Below are positions 37,346 through 44,474 of a DNA stretch of 56,217 bases, in pieces (within the stretch, counting starts at the first letter, position 1; each line of letters begins with the position of its first letter). The stretch covers positions 1 to 56,217 of the forward strand of contig CAZCUD010000021.1 of assembly GCA_964501785.1 (NCBI GenBank), in the 5' to 3' direction. The notes beneath the pieces were generated by a model. That model was not told where the DNA came from. It was given only the letters and a program-made list of their open reading frames with translations, and searched no databases. The position numbers and the translations under genes are program-made. This DNA comes from DATBSK01 sp964501785. GTDB taxonomy: Bacteria; Actinomycetota; Acidimicrobiia; IMCC26256; PALSA-555.

Positions 37346-38145
37346 GCACCGTCCAGGCCCCTGCGCACACCGCGAGCCGGATCACGACCGTGCTCAGCGT
37401 CGCGTCGCGAACCGTCCTCAAGATGCTGCGGAGCCCGCAGGTCCTCGGCATCGCGATCGGGCAGAGCATCGTCTTCCTGCTCATGTTCCGATACGTGCTC
37501 GGTGGCGCCATCGGCGTGCCGGGCGTCTCGTACGTCGAGTTCCTCGTGCCGGGCTTCGTCGTCTCGGGGCTGCTGTTCACCGCGGGTGGCACTGCCGTCG
37601 CCGTGTCGGAGGAGGTGACCGCGGGCCTCTACGACCGACTGCGATCGCTGCCGATCTCGGACAGCGCGGTCCTCGCCGGCCGTGCGCTCGCCGACGCCGG
37701 GCTCATGGTCATCGTCGCGGTCGTGACCCTGGGCGTGGGCTTCGTGGTTGGCTTCGAGGCATCCGCGAGCGTCGGCGACTGGCTCCTCGCCCTCGCGCTC
37801 CTGGGCGTCTTCGCACTCGCGTTCTCGTTCGCGTTCGTGTGGCTCGGTCTCATCTCGGGCAGCGCCCAGGCCGCGCAGGGGCTCGGGCTCCTCGCGGTCC
37901 CGTTCTCGTTCGTGTCGAGCGCCTTCGTCCCGATCGACACGATGCCCGACGTGCTCGAAGCGTTCGCGGAGTGGCAGCCGCTCACCTTCATGGTCAACTC
38001 CTGGCGCGGCCTGCTGCTCGGTGACGGGTTCGCCGCGACGTTCGACCACAGCCTCGAGTACTACGTCATCGGCTCGCTCATCTGGACCGTGGTGATCGTG
38101 GCCGCCGTGGCCCCGTTCGCGATCCGCTCCTATCGCAAGGGCTGA
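37342..38145 (+). CDS. ABC-2 type exporter permease (DrrB-like)
   Basis: The 267-residue permease has six hydrophobic segments and the ABC-2 family core: LKMLRSPQVLGIAIGQSIVFLLMFRYVLGG, FLVPGFVVSGLLFTAGGTAVAVSEEVTAGLYDRLRSLPIS (the coupling helix with RLRSLP) and the late FVSSAFVPIDTMPDVLEAFAEWQPLTFMVNSWRG. These are standard DrrB features. GTG 37342 overlaps the ATPase stop. With the ATPase it forms a two-gene exporter. No biosynthetic cluster adjoins it, so the exported compound is unknown. Confidence 0.92.
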   Translation: MSTVQAPAHTASRITTVLSVASRTVLKMLRSPQVLGIAIGQSIVFLLMFRYVLGGAIGVPGVSYVEFLVPGFVVSGLLFTAGGTAVAVSEEVTAGLYDRLRSLPISDSAVLAGRALADAGLMVIVAVVTLGVGFVVGFEASASVGDWLLALALLGVFALAFSFAFVWLGLISGSAQAAQGLGLLAVPFSFVSSAFVPIDTMPDVLEAFAEWQPLTFMVNSWRGLLLGDGFAATFDHSLEYYVIGSLIWTVVIVAAVAPFAIRSYRKG

Positions 38146-38154
38146 TCGCTCAGC
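38141..38154. terminator. Short hairpin built on convergent stop codons
   Basis: GCTGA-TCGC-TCAGC includes the TGA of the permease and touches the TCA of the oxidoreductase on the other strand; a weak 5-bp stem. Confidence 0.35.
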
Positions 38155-39577
38155 GGCCCACGCCGACGAACATGCGGGCGCGCTCGCGGGGTGTGGCCTG
38201 CTCGGTGAACACGGCGAGCTTGTCGAGCGCGCCCGGGAGCGCGGCGAAGAACCGGTGCTGCAGGTCACGGACGACGGTCGGATCGTCGTGCTCTCCGAGC
38301 CCCCGCAAGAGGTTGAGCCGGGTGCTCTCGATCCACGCCGCCAGATCGGGTGCGGCCTGCCATCCCATCTCGGTCGTGATGCCGTCCATGATGCAGCGGA
38401 GGTAGTCGAAGGGCGTGTGGGGCATGGACGACGGTGGGCACAGCTCGTTCTTCTCGTCCGTCCCGCGACCGGTCGACTCGACGAAGCCCTGGAGCGCGCC
38501 CGAGAGCGTCAGGCCCAACCGGGTCACGAGCTGGGGCGTGATGACGTCGTCGGTGAAGATCGGGCGCGGCGGACCGTCGCTCAGCCCCGATGCCGCGCAG
38601 TGGACGTGCAGCCGGTCGGGCCCGGTGGGGATCGAGCCGTCCTGGAGCACGATCCGATCCGGCTCGATGCGCTCGACGCGCCCCATCCGCACGACGTCGC
38701 GCACCGTGCGCAGCTGGTCGAGCTCCTTGCGACTCACGGTCCCGCCCTTGCACATCCGCGGCGTGACTGCAGCATCGGTGCGCCACATCACGCCGTGGCG
38801 CTCGAGCTCGAGGAACACCGCGTCGACCGAGTCGGCAGTGCTCATCGCCTCGAGCTGCACCACCGTCGCCTCGAAGGTCTTCGCCCGGCCCGGCTGGAAG
38901 AACGCCCGGTTGAGCACCCAGCTGTCCTGTGGGCGGATCCAGGTGATCGAGTCGGCGTCCGTGCCCCGGTCGAGCAGCCAGCAGATGGCATCGAGGGCCG
39001 TCTTGCCGCCGCCGATGATCACGTAGCCGCCGGCCGGCTGCTCGAGTCGCGCGAGGTCGCCGACCGGGACGCAGGCGACACCGGCCGCGACCTCCCACGG
39101 CGGGGGTTCGGTGGCGGGGATCCGCGACGCCATGTAGGTCGCGTCGACGACGCTCGCGTGCACCGTGACGTCGGTGGGCCGTCCGGTCACCCGCGAGACG
39201 AAGCGGTGCTCACCCACGTAGTCGCTCATCGGGACGAACCGCACCCGACCGGACGCGAGGAAGCGATGTCGCATCACGTCGTCGAAGTAGCCGGCGATCT
39301 CGGCGCCGCTCGCGCGCTCGACGAACGAATCGTCGTCGCCGTCGGGCTCGAACCGATCCCGGCCCAATGGCGTCGAGCTCACTCCGTAGAAGCTCGACGG
39401 CTGGTGGAGCTGCACGAACGGGTAGGCGTCGAGCCAGTGCCCACCGGGCCGGTGGCGCCGGTCGATCATGACGACGTCGGCATCGCTGCCGTCGAGGAGG
39501 GCGTCGACGAACGCCATGCCCAGCGCGCCGGCTCCCACCACGAGGTAGTCGGTCTCGAGCGTCGACGAGTCCGGCAT
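38150..39577 (-). CDS. FAD-dependent oxidoreductase (flavin monooxygenase-like)
   Basis: The 475-residue protein begins with the Rossmann motif YLVVGAGALGMAF and the following IDRRHRPGGHWLDAYPFVQLHQPSSFYGV, a stretch typical of flavin-containing monooxygenase-like and SidA-like proteins in actinobacteria. A second dinucleotide site is seen at GGYVIIGGGKTALDAICWLLDRG. The C-terminal half has no further motif I know. It may oxygenate a small molecule using NADPH, or act as a dehydrogenase. ATG 39577 has TACGCT nine bases upstream and no Shine-Dalgarno. It is divergent from the beta-lactamase-fold gene. Confidence 0.8.
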   Translation of the reverse strand: MPDSSTLETDYLVVGAGALGMAFVDALLDGSDADVVMIDRRHRPGGHWLDAYPFVQLHQPSSFYGVSSTPLGRDRFEPDGDDDSFVERASGAEIAGYFDDVMRHRFLASGRVRFVPMSDYVGEHRFVSRVTGRPTDVTVHASVVDATYMASRIPATEPPPWEVAAGVACVPVGDLARLEQPAGGYVIIGGGKTALDAICWLLDRGTDADSITWIRPQDSWVLNRAFFQPGRAKTFEATVVQLEAMSTADSVDAVFLELERHGVMWRTDAAVTPRMCKGGTVSRKELDQLRTVRDVVRMGRVERIEPDRIVLQDGSIPTGPDRLHVHCAASGLSDGPPRPIFTDDVITPQLVTRLGLTLSGALQGFVESTGRGTDEKNELCPPSSMPHTPFDYLRCIMDGITTEMGWQAAPDLAAWIESTRLNLLRGLGEHDDPTVVRDLQHRFFAALPGALDKLAVFTEQATPRERARMFVGVGR

Positions 39578-39586
39578 CGACGCGAC

Positions 39587-39592
39587 AGCGTA
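39587..39592 (-). promoter_or_regulatory. Putative -10 box for the FAD oxidoreductase
   Basis: Minus-strand TACGCT, nine bases before ATG 39577. Confidence 0.35.
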
Positions 39593-39649
39593 ATGAGGTC
39601 AGGACGGCCGGCCTCGTCGATCCACCCGAGCGCGCGCCAGACTCGGGCC

Positions 39650-40726
39650 GTGGAGACGGGTGGGGAGCGCTGCTTCGAGCAGGTCGGGACGGTCGTCCCC
39701 GGCCTCGCGGTCGTGGTCGCCGATCGCGACGGGCTCGTGTGGGAGGCGGGTGCGGGGCTCGCCGAGCTGGCCGCGTCGGTGGAGATGACACCGAGCACGC
39801 CGTGCAGCTGGTTCTCGATGACGAAGCTCGTGACCGCGACGGCCGTCGTGCGCCTCGCCGAGCGGGGACTGCTCGACCTCGACGAACCCGTCGTCGACCG
39901 GTACGAGCCGTTCGGAGCGATGCGGCCGGCCGTGCGGGCCCATCGGGTGACGCCCCGCCACCTGCTCAGCCACAGCAGTGGTCTGGTCAACCCCCTGCCG
40001 TTGCGCTGGATCCACCTCGCGTCCGAGCCGGCGCCTCGCTCGGACACCTTCGTGCAGGCGCAGCTGCGCAAGCACCGAAGGCTTCGGTTCGCGCCGGGGG
40101 AGAAGGCCGCGTACAGCAACCTCGGGTACCTCGTGCTGGGGGAGCTGGTCACCCGGGCCACGGGTCAGCCCTTCACCGACCACGTCCGGGCGGAGATCCT
40201 CGAGCCACTGGGGATGACCGGCACCGACTTCGTGGCACTCGCGCCGCAGCGCTGGGCGACGCCGTACCAGCGGCGTCGCACGACGCTGAGCGCGCTGCTC
40301 CCGCTCCTCGTGCCCCGCCGGGTCATCGGGGCCAAGGACGACCGGTTCGTGGCGTTGCACCACTTCTACGTCGACGGTCCTGCCTACGGCGGGCTGGTCG
40401 GCCCGGCGACCGACGCCATCCGGTTCGCGCGCATGCACCTGCGCGGCGGCGAGCTCGACGGCGCGCGCATCCTCACCGAGGACTCGTGCCGCGAGATGCA
40501 GACGATCATCGCCCGGGGGCGTCGCCTCGAGGTCGGCTTGGGGTGGTTCCGCCGGGGTGCCGCGCCGGGCGCCGAGCACGTGGAGCACCTCGGCGGTGGT
40601 GCCGGCTTCTGGACGTGCCTGCGCCTCTACCCCGGACGTGAGCGAGCCGTCGTGGTGATGGGCAACGCGACGACCTACGACCACGACGCCGTCGTCCGCG
40701 ACGCCCTGGAGGTCTCGAGCGCGTGA
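39650..40726 (+). CDS. Serine hydrolase, class C beta-lactamase fold
   Basis: From GTG 39650 the product is 358 residues; ATG 39593 in the same frame would add 19 residues that look non-homologous. The three active-site motifs of the family are present: SxxK in SMTKLVTATAVVRLAERG, the YxN motif in AAYSNLGYLVLGELV, and HxG in EHLGGGAGFWTCL. LSHSSGLVNPLPL is the usual segment after the helix. Such proteins are often esterases (EstB-like) or D-aminopeptidases rather than true beta-lactamases. No signal peptide is seen, so it is probably intracellular and an esterase. Confidence 0.85.
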   Translation: METGGERCFEQVGTVVPGLAVVVADRDGLVWEAGAGLAELAASVEMTPSTPCSWFSMTKLVTATAVVRLAERGLLDLDEPVVDRYEPFGAMRPAVRAHRVTPRHLLSHSSGLVNPLPLRWIHLASEPAPRSDTFVQAQLRKHRRLRFAPGEKAAYSNLGYLVLGELVTRATGQPFTDHVRAEILEPLGMTGTDFVALAPQRWATPYQRRRTTLSALLPLLVPRRVIGAKDDRFVALHHFYVDGPAYGGLVGPATDAIRFARMHLRGGELDGARILTEDSCREMQTIIARGRRLEVGLGWFRRGAAPGAEHVEHLGGGAGFWTCLRLYPGRERAVVVMGNATTYDHDAVVRDALEVSSA

Positions 40727-40763
40727 GCGTCGTCGCGCGTCCGACTCGACCGGGAGGTCCCCG

Positions 40764-41054
40764 TTGCCTGCGTACGTGATCTACCTGGGTGAGGTGCTCG
40801 ATCCCGACCGCTACGAGGAGTACAAGCCGCTCTCCGCCGCGAGCATCCTCGACGCGGGTGGTCGGTTCCTGGTCCGCGGCGCGGCCGCCACGCCGCTCGA
40901 GGGCGATGCACCGCCCCCGCGCACGGTCGTGATCGAGTTCCCCGACCGCCAGTCCGCCCTCGACTGGTACCACGGCGAGGGATACACCGCGGCACGCGAG
41001 GTGCGGGAGGGCGCGGCCCACGCCCACATGTACGTGGTCGACGGCGTCGAGTAG
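40764..41054 (+). CDS. DUF1330 family protein
   Basis: A 96-residue protein from TTG 40764, with GGGAGG six bases upstream. PAYVIYLGEVLDPDRYEEYKPLSAASILDAGGRFLVRGAAATPLEGD and VVIEFPDRQSALDWYHGEGYTAAREVREGAAHAHMYVVDGVE cover the whole DUF1330 ferredoxin-like (dimeric alpha-beta barrel) domain. The family is widespread with unknown function. It lies 37 nt after the serine hydrolase and may be cotranscribed with it. A hairpin starts within its stop codon. Confidence 0.87.
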   Translation: MPAYVIYLGEVLDPDRYEEYKPLSAASILDAGGRFLVRGAAATPLEGDAPPPRTVVIEFPDRQSALDWYHGEGYTAAREVREGAAHAHMYVVDGVE

Positions 41055-41069
41055 CCCGCAGCGGCGGGC
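41054..41069. terminator. Hairpin at convergent junction, overlapping a stop codon
   Basis: GCCCGC-AGCG-GCGGGC starts on the last base of the DUF1330 stop and lies eight bases from the stop of the convergent luciferase-like gene. Confidence 0.5.
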
Positions 41070-41077
41070 CGCGCGCG

Positions 41078-42292
41078 CTACTCGGTCGCGGTCACCGGGA
41101 GCACGGTCGGCCACTCGATGTCGGGCAGCGGCTCGTTGATCCGTGAGTACTTCGGGACGGCCTTCGCCCGATAGTGGTCGGTGGAGTGCGTCCGGTCCTT
41201 GTCGTGCTCCGGGATCACCTGTTGCCCGAAGGTCTCGAGCAGCTCGAGGATCTCGTCCTGGTGGAAGTCCTGGGGGATCCCGAACACGAGCTGGTCGCAG
41301 CCCACCGAGGAGTAGGCCTCGAGCTGCGCCGACACCTCCTCCGGGTTGCCGACGAGCATGTAGCCGCCCTCGATCATCTGGTCGAGCAACGCCTCGGGGT
41401 CGCTGCCGCCGATGTCGCGCAGGCGGATCGGCGGGTTGGGCCAGACGATCGCGTCGGGCGACTGCGGCATCGTGTCGTGGTAGAGGTTCACCATCGTCAC
41501 GAGGTACCCGCTCAGTCGATCGAGAGCGATCTTGCGGGCCTTGTCGCGATCCTCGAAGCAGATGACGGCGTTGGTCATCATGACGTTGTCGTTCATGAAC
41601 TGCCCGAGGGGCTCGGTGCAGTCGGCCACCGCCTCCTTGTAGGCGGCGATCCGCTCGCGGAGGTTGTAGATCGGCTCGAAGTTGAACGCGATCGCGCCGA
41701 TGCCCATCGCGCCGGCCTTGGCGAACGTCGGCGGGTTGCCGCACGCCACCCAGATCGGCGGATGGCCCTTGCCGTAGGGCTTGGGCAGGATGTTGTGGGG
41801 CGTCGGCACGGTGAAGTGCTCGCCGTCGAACGAGTAGTCGACCTGTTCCCACATGCGCGGGATCTCGCGCACGACCTCGTCCCACTCGGCCTTCGTCGAG
41901 TCCTTGTCGAGGATGTTGAACGAAGCCAGCTCGTGGCTGCCCGCGCCGCGGCCGGTGCCCCACTCGAAGCGGTTGCCGGTGACGTGGTCCATCATCGCCG
42001 CCCGCTCCGCGTACCGGACCGGGTGCTCCTTGCGCGGCGAGAGGCTGTTGATCGCGAAGCCGAGGTGGATGTAGTCGGTCTGCGCGGCGACCCACCCCAT
42101 CACGACCTCGGGCGCCGACATGTGCGAGTACTCGGTGAGCGCGTGGTGCTCGCCGAACCAGGCGAACTTCCAGTTGTGCTTGTCGGCGAAGACCGCGTAC
42201 TCGGCCTCGCGCATCAGCTGCCGGTGCTCCCAGGTGGTGTCGTGAGCGCCGGGGCCCGGGATGTACCCGTTGAGAAAGATGCCGAACTCCAT
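41078..42292 (-). CDS. Luciferase-like (LLM class) flavin-dependent oxidoreductase
   Basis: ATG 42292 has GGAGG nearby upstream, giving 404 residues. MEFGIFLNGYIPGPG, AWFGEHHALTEYSHMSAPEVVMGWVAAQT, DYIHLGFAINSLSPRKEHPVRYAERAAMMDHVTGNRFEWGTGRGAGSHE and PIWVACGNPPTFAKAGAMGIGAIAF are typical of the bacterial luciferase-like TIM barrel. The EHH motif and the RYAERAAMMDHVTGNRFEWGTGRG block match flavin-dependent monooxygenases often seen beside fatty-acid or terpene degradation genes. It lacks obvious F420 signatures and could use FMN or F420. It is divergent from a small ester cyclase gene. Confidence 0.85.
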   Translation of the reverse strand: MEFGIFLNGYIPGPGAHDTTWEHRQLMREAEYAVFADKHNWKFAWFGEHHALTEYSHMSAPEVVMGWVAAQTDYIHLGFAINSLSPRKEHPVRYAERAAMMDHVTGNRFEWGTGRGAGSHELASFNILDKDSTKAEWDEVVREIPRMWEQVDYSFDGEHFTVPTPHNILPKPYGKGHPPIWVACGNPPTFAKAGAMGIGAIAFNFEPIYNLRERIAAYKEAVADCTEPLGQFMNDNVMMTNAVICFEDRDKARKIALDRLSGYLVTMVNLYHDTMPQSPDAIVWPNPPIRLRDIGGSDPEALLDQMIEGGYMLVGNPEEVSAQLEAYSSVGCDQLVFGIPQDFHQDEILELLETFGQQVIPEHDKDRTHSTDHYRAKAVPKYSRINEPLPDIEWPTVLPVTATE

Positions 42293-42471
42293 CGGTCCTC
42301 CAGGTCGTCTGCCGACATCGTGGTCCCGCGGGGTGCCCCTCGGCCAACCGGCCCGACGGCGGCGTCGGACGCGAAGGGACGAAAGCCTCTCGACACGCGT
42401 CGGTGGCCGGCGGTGGGTCATGCCGATACAGTGCGCCGCTCATCCGGACGGACTGGACCAGGGGGGCCGAG

Positions 42472-42879
42472 ATGGCAGATCTGGACGCGCTCATCAGGCG
42501 CGTGAACGACGAGGTCATCAGCCAGGGCAAGTACGACGCGATCGACGACCTCATCGCCGACGACTTCGTCGAGCACGAAGCGGGCGCGCCGAGCGGCAAG
42601 GATGCGCTTCGGACGTTCGCCGAGACCTTCCGCAGCGCGTTCCCCGACCTGAAGGCGGAGACGCTCGCAACGGTCGTCCAGGGCGACGAGGTCTGGGCGC
42701 ACTCCCGCCTCACGGGCACCCATCAGGGCGAGTTCAACGGCATCCCTCCCACCGGCAAGTCGTTCTCGATCGAGATGATCGATCGAGTCAAGACCCGCGA
42801 CGGCAAGGCCGTCGAGCACTGGGGAGTGTCCGACAACCTCGGGATCATGACCCAGCTCGGAGTGATCCCCGAGGGCTGA
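42472..42879 (+). CDS. Ester cyclase / SnoaL-like polyketide cyclase
   Basis: A 135-residue protein from ATG 42472, with GGGGGG five bases upstream. DALIRRVNDEVISQGKYDAIDDLIADDFVEHEAGAPSGKDALRTFAETFRSAFPDLKAETL is the SnoaL polyketide-cyclase-type opening, followed by GDEVWAHSRLTGTHQGEFNGIPPTGKSFSIEMIDRVKTRDGKAVEHWGVSDNLGIMTQLG. The Asp and His residues of this group may polarise a carbonyl for cyclisation or hydration. It shares a 179-bp divergent region with the luciferase-like gene and is followed by a large perfect palindrome. Confidence 0.85.
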   Translation: MADLDALIRRVNDEVISQGKYDAIDDLIADDFVEHEAGAPSGKDALRTFAETFRSAFPDLKAETLATVVQGDEVWAHSRLTGTHQGEFNGIPPTGKSFSIEMIDRVKTRDGKAVEHWGVSDNLGIMTQLGVIPEG

Positions 42880-42913
42880 GCCCGGTTCGAAGGCCGTCGG
42901 CGCGGTTCGGCGA

Positions 42914-42944
42914 GACCATGTGGGGGTACTACCCCCACATGGTC
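42914..42944. promoter_or_regulatory. 31-bp perfect palindrome upstream of a microprotein gene
   Basis: GACCATGTGGGGGTA, a single central C at 42929, then TACCCCCACATGGTC. The two 15-bp arms match exactly. It lies 34 bp after the ester cyclase stop and overlaps both candidate starts of the next gene (42918, 42939). It may be an operator or, with a few central bases unpaired, an attenuator or terminator hairpin. Confidence 0.6.
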
Positions 42945-43112
42945 AAGCTCCTGTCGAAGCGATGGTTCCTGTTCGCGGTGGCCGTGCCGGTCGTGGCCTG
43001 GGCGCTCGACTACGTCGGGCGTCGCCTCGAGGACGACGACGGTCCGAGCCGCACCTCGCGATGGCTCCGAGCGCCACGAAGGCTCCGTCGCGGCGAGCCG
43101 GTGAGCGCATGA
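42939..43112 (+). CDS. Small membrane protein (57 residues), function unknown
   Basis: From ATG 42939 the product is MVKLLSKRWFLFAVAVPVVA and onward: one hydrophobic helix (residues 9-25), then a basic, Arg-rich cytosolic tail (YVGRRLEDDDGPSRTSRWLR, RLRRGEP). ATG 42918 would add seven residues encoded by the palindrome. I do not recognise a named family, although small proteins with an N-terminal helix and a GRRLE...GPSR...SRxLR tail seem common in actinobacteria. Its stop overlaps the next start (ATGA), so it is coupled to the peroxiredoxin-like protein and may anchor or regulate it. The palindrome around its start suggests tight control. Confidence 0.5.
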   Translation: MVKLLSKRWFLFAVAVPVVAWALDYVGRRLEDDDGPSRTSRWLRAPRRLRRGEPVSA

Positions 43113-43582
43113 GCGGCTGGGCCACGGTCGGGACCGCCGCGCCCGACTTCCGCGCGCCGTCGAGCCATGGACAGACCCTCGATCGCGACTCGTTCATCGG
43201 CAAGGTCGCGGTCGTCCTCGTGCTCCTGCCCGATCGGTCGGACGCGACCGATCGCCTCCTCGACGAGCTCGATGCCCACCTCGTCGACTTCGGCCGGGCT
43301 CGGGTGCAGCTGCTGGCGGTCCTGCCCGCGAGCCCGCGTGACGTGCGGACGCTCGTCGAGGAGCGGGGCCTCAACCTGACCGTGCTCGCCGACGAGGCCG
43401 CGCTCGCCGACGGGACCGCGTCGATCACCGAGAGCTACGTCGGCGGGCTCGAGCACGGACAGGCCGGCGTCGTGTTCGTCCACTGCTCGGGCGAGCTCGC
43501 CGATCGATGGCTGCTCCCCATCGAGCCGGGGATGGGCGCGCGAGTGCTCGAGCGAGCGGAGACCCTCGAGACGCGCGGCTGA
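43109..43582 (+). CDS. Peroxiredoxin-like (AhpC/TSA) protein lacking the peroxidatic cysteine
   Basis: The 157-residue protein starts at ATG 43109. MSGWATVGTAAPDFRAPSSHGQTLDRDSFIGKVAVVLVLL is the N-terminus of a thioredoxin-fold peroxiredoxin, and TVLADEAALADGTASITESYVGGLEHGQAGVVFVHCSGELADRW the C-terminal part. Where peroxiredoxins have PxxxTxxC the sequence is LLPDRSDATDR: no Cys and no Thr-x-x-Cys. The only Cys lies in VHCSGEL. The protein therefore cannot be a standard thiol peroxidase and may be a binding or regulatory relative. Overlap with the small membrane protein suggests a joint function. Confidence 0.72.
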   Translation: MSGWATVGTAAPDFRAPSSHGQTLDRDSFIGKVAVVLVLLPDRSDATDRLLDELDAHLVDFGRARVQLLAVLPASPRDVRTLVEERGLNLTVLADEAALADGTASITESYVGGLEHGQAGVVFVHCSGELADRWLLPIEPGMGARVLERAETLETRG

Positions 43583-43668
43583 CCCGTACCCTCGGCCGCC
43601 TCGGAGACGGCGCGACCTGCGGACGGCTACAACATGCGTTCGACGACGACGTCGGACGGGGGATCGCG

Positions 43669-44457
43669 ATGGTCGACTCGGAGCCGGTCGTGGTGCGCGA
43701 GCGGCGCGGTGCGGTGCTGGTGCTGCGGTTGAACCGCCCCGACGCGCGCAACGCCTTGAACCCCCAGCTGCTCGGCGAGCTGGGCGCCGGCTTGGCCGCC
43801 GCCGAGGACGACCCGACGACGCAGGCCGTGGTGCTCACGGGGACCGGCGACCGAGCGTTCTGCGCCGGCATGGACCTCCGAGCGTTCGCGGCCGGCACCG
43901 TCGAGCCGCTGACGGCCGAGCAGGAGGCCGGGACCCCGGTCTTCGGCCGGTTCATGAACGACGAGTACCCCGTCCCGGTGGTCGGGGCCGCCAACGCGAC
44001 GGCCGTGGCGGGCGGTTTCGAGCTGCTGTGCTGCTGTGACGTCGTCGTGGCGTCGTCGGAGGCGCAGTTCGGGCTGCCCGAGGTGAAGCGCGCGCTGTTC
44101 CCCGCCGGAGGCGGCATCTTCCTCGGGACGCGCATCCCGCTCGCGGTCGCGCTCGAGATGACGCTGACCGGGGACACGGTCGACGCCGAGCGCGCCGCCT
44201 CGCTCGGGCTGGTCAATCGAGTCGTCGCGCCCGAGCGCGTGCTCGAGGAGGCAGTGATGCTCGCCGAGCGCATCGCGGCGAACGGTCCGCTCGCGCTACG
44301 GGCGACGAAGGAGCTCGTGCGCCTCGCCGTGACCGACGCCGCAGCAGCCCGCGCCCGCCAGGCGGAGTGGATGCCGAAGATCTTCGGCAGCGAGGACGCG
44401 CGGGAAGGCGCGGCAGCGTTCGTCGAGAAGCGGCGGCCGGTCTGGCGCGGCGAGTAG
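43669..44457 (+). CDS. Enoyl-CoA hydratase/isomerase (crotonase family)
   Basis: ATG 43669 follows GGGGG at about 4-nt spacing; the product is 262 residues. VLRLNRPDARNALNPQLLGEL, GDRAFCAGMDLRAF (the CoA/oxyanion loop) and GGFELLCCCDVVVASSEAQFGLPEVKRALFPAGGGIF (second oxyanion glycine and acidic residue) are the crotonase landmarks; ATKELVRL is the C-terminal trimer helix. Of the two glutamates of hydratases, the second is in the GLPE region and the first is less clear, so isomerase or hydrolase activity is possible. It is convergent with the fused acyl-CoA dehydrogenase gene, 12 nt apart. Confidence 0.9.
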   Translation: MVDSEPVVVRERRGAVLVLRLNRPDARNALNPQLLGELGAGLAAAEDDPTTQAVVLTGTGDRAFCAGMDLRAFAAGTVEPLTAEQEAGTPVFGRFMNDEYPVPVVGAANATAVAGGFELLCCCDVVVASSEAQFGLPEVKRALFPAGGGIFLGTRIPLAVALEMTLTGDTVDAERAASLGLVNRVVAPERVLEEAVMLAERIAANGPLALRATKELVRLAVTDAAAARARQAEWMPKIFGSEDAREGAAAFVEKRRPVWRGE

Positions 44458-44474
44458 CGCGGTCGCTCGCTACT
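44453..44474. terminator. Hairpin spanning both stop codons of convergent genes
   Basis: AGTAGCG (44453-44459) pairs with CGCTACT (44468-44474) across 8 nt. The left arm contains TAG of the crotonase gene and the right arm CTA, the TAG of the fused dehydrogenase on the minus strand. Confidence 0.5.

Noticed and set aside
38255..39649. N-terminal extension of the serine hydrolase reading across the FAD oxidoreductase
   Set aside because: The part before GTG 39650 is antisense to the oxidoreductase and has no homology-like features.
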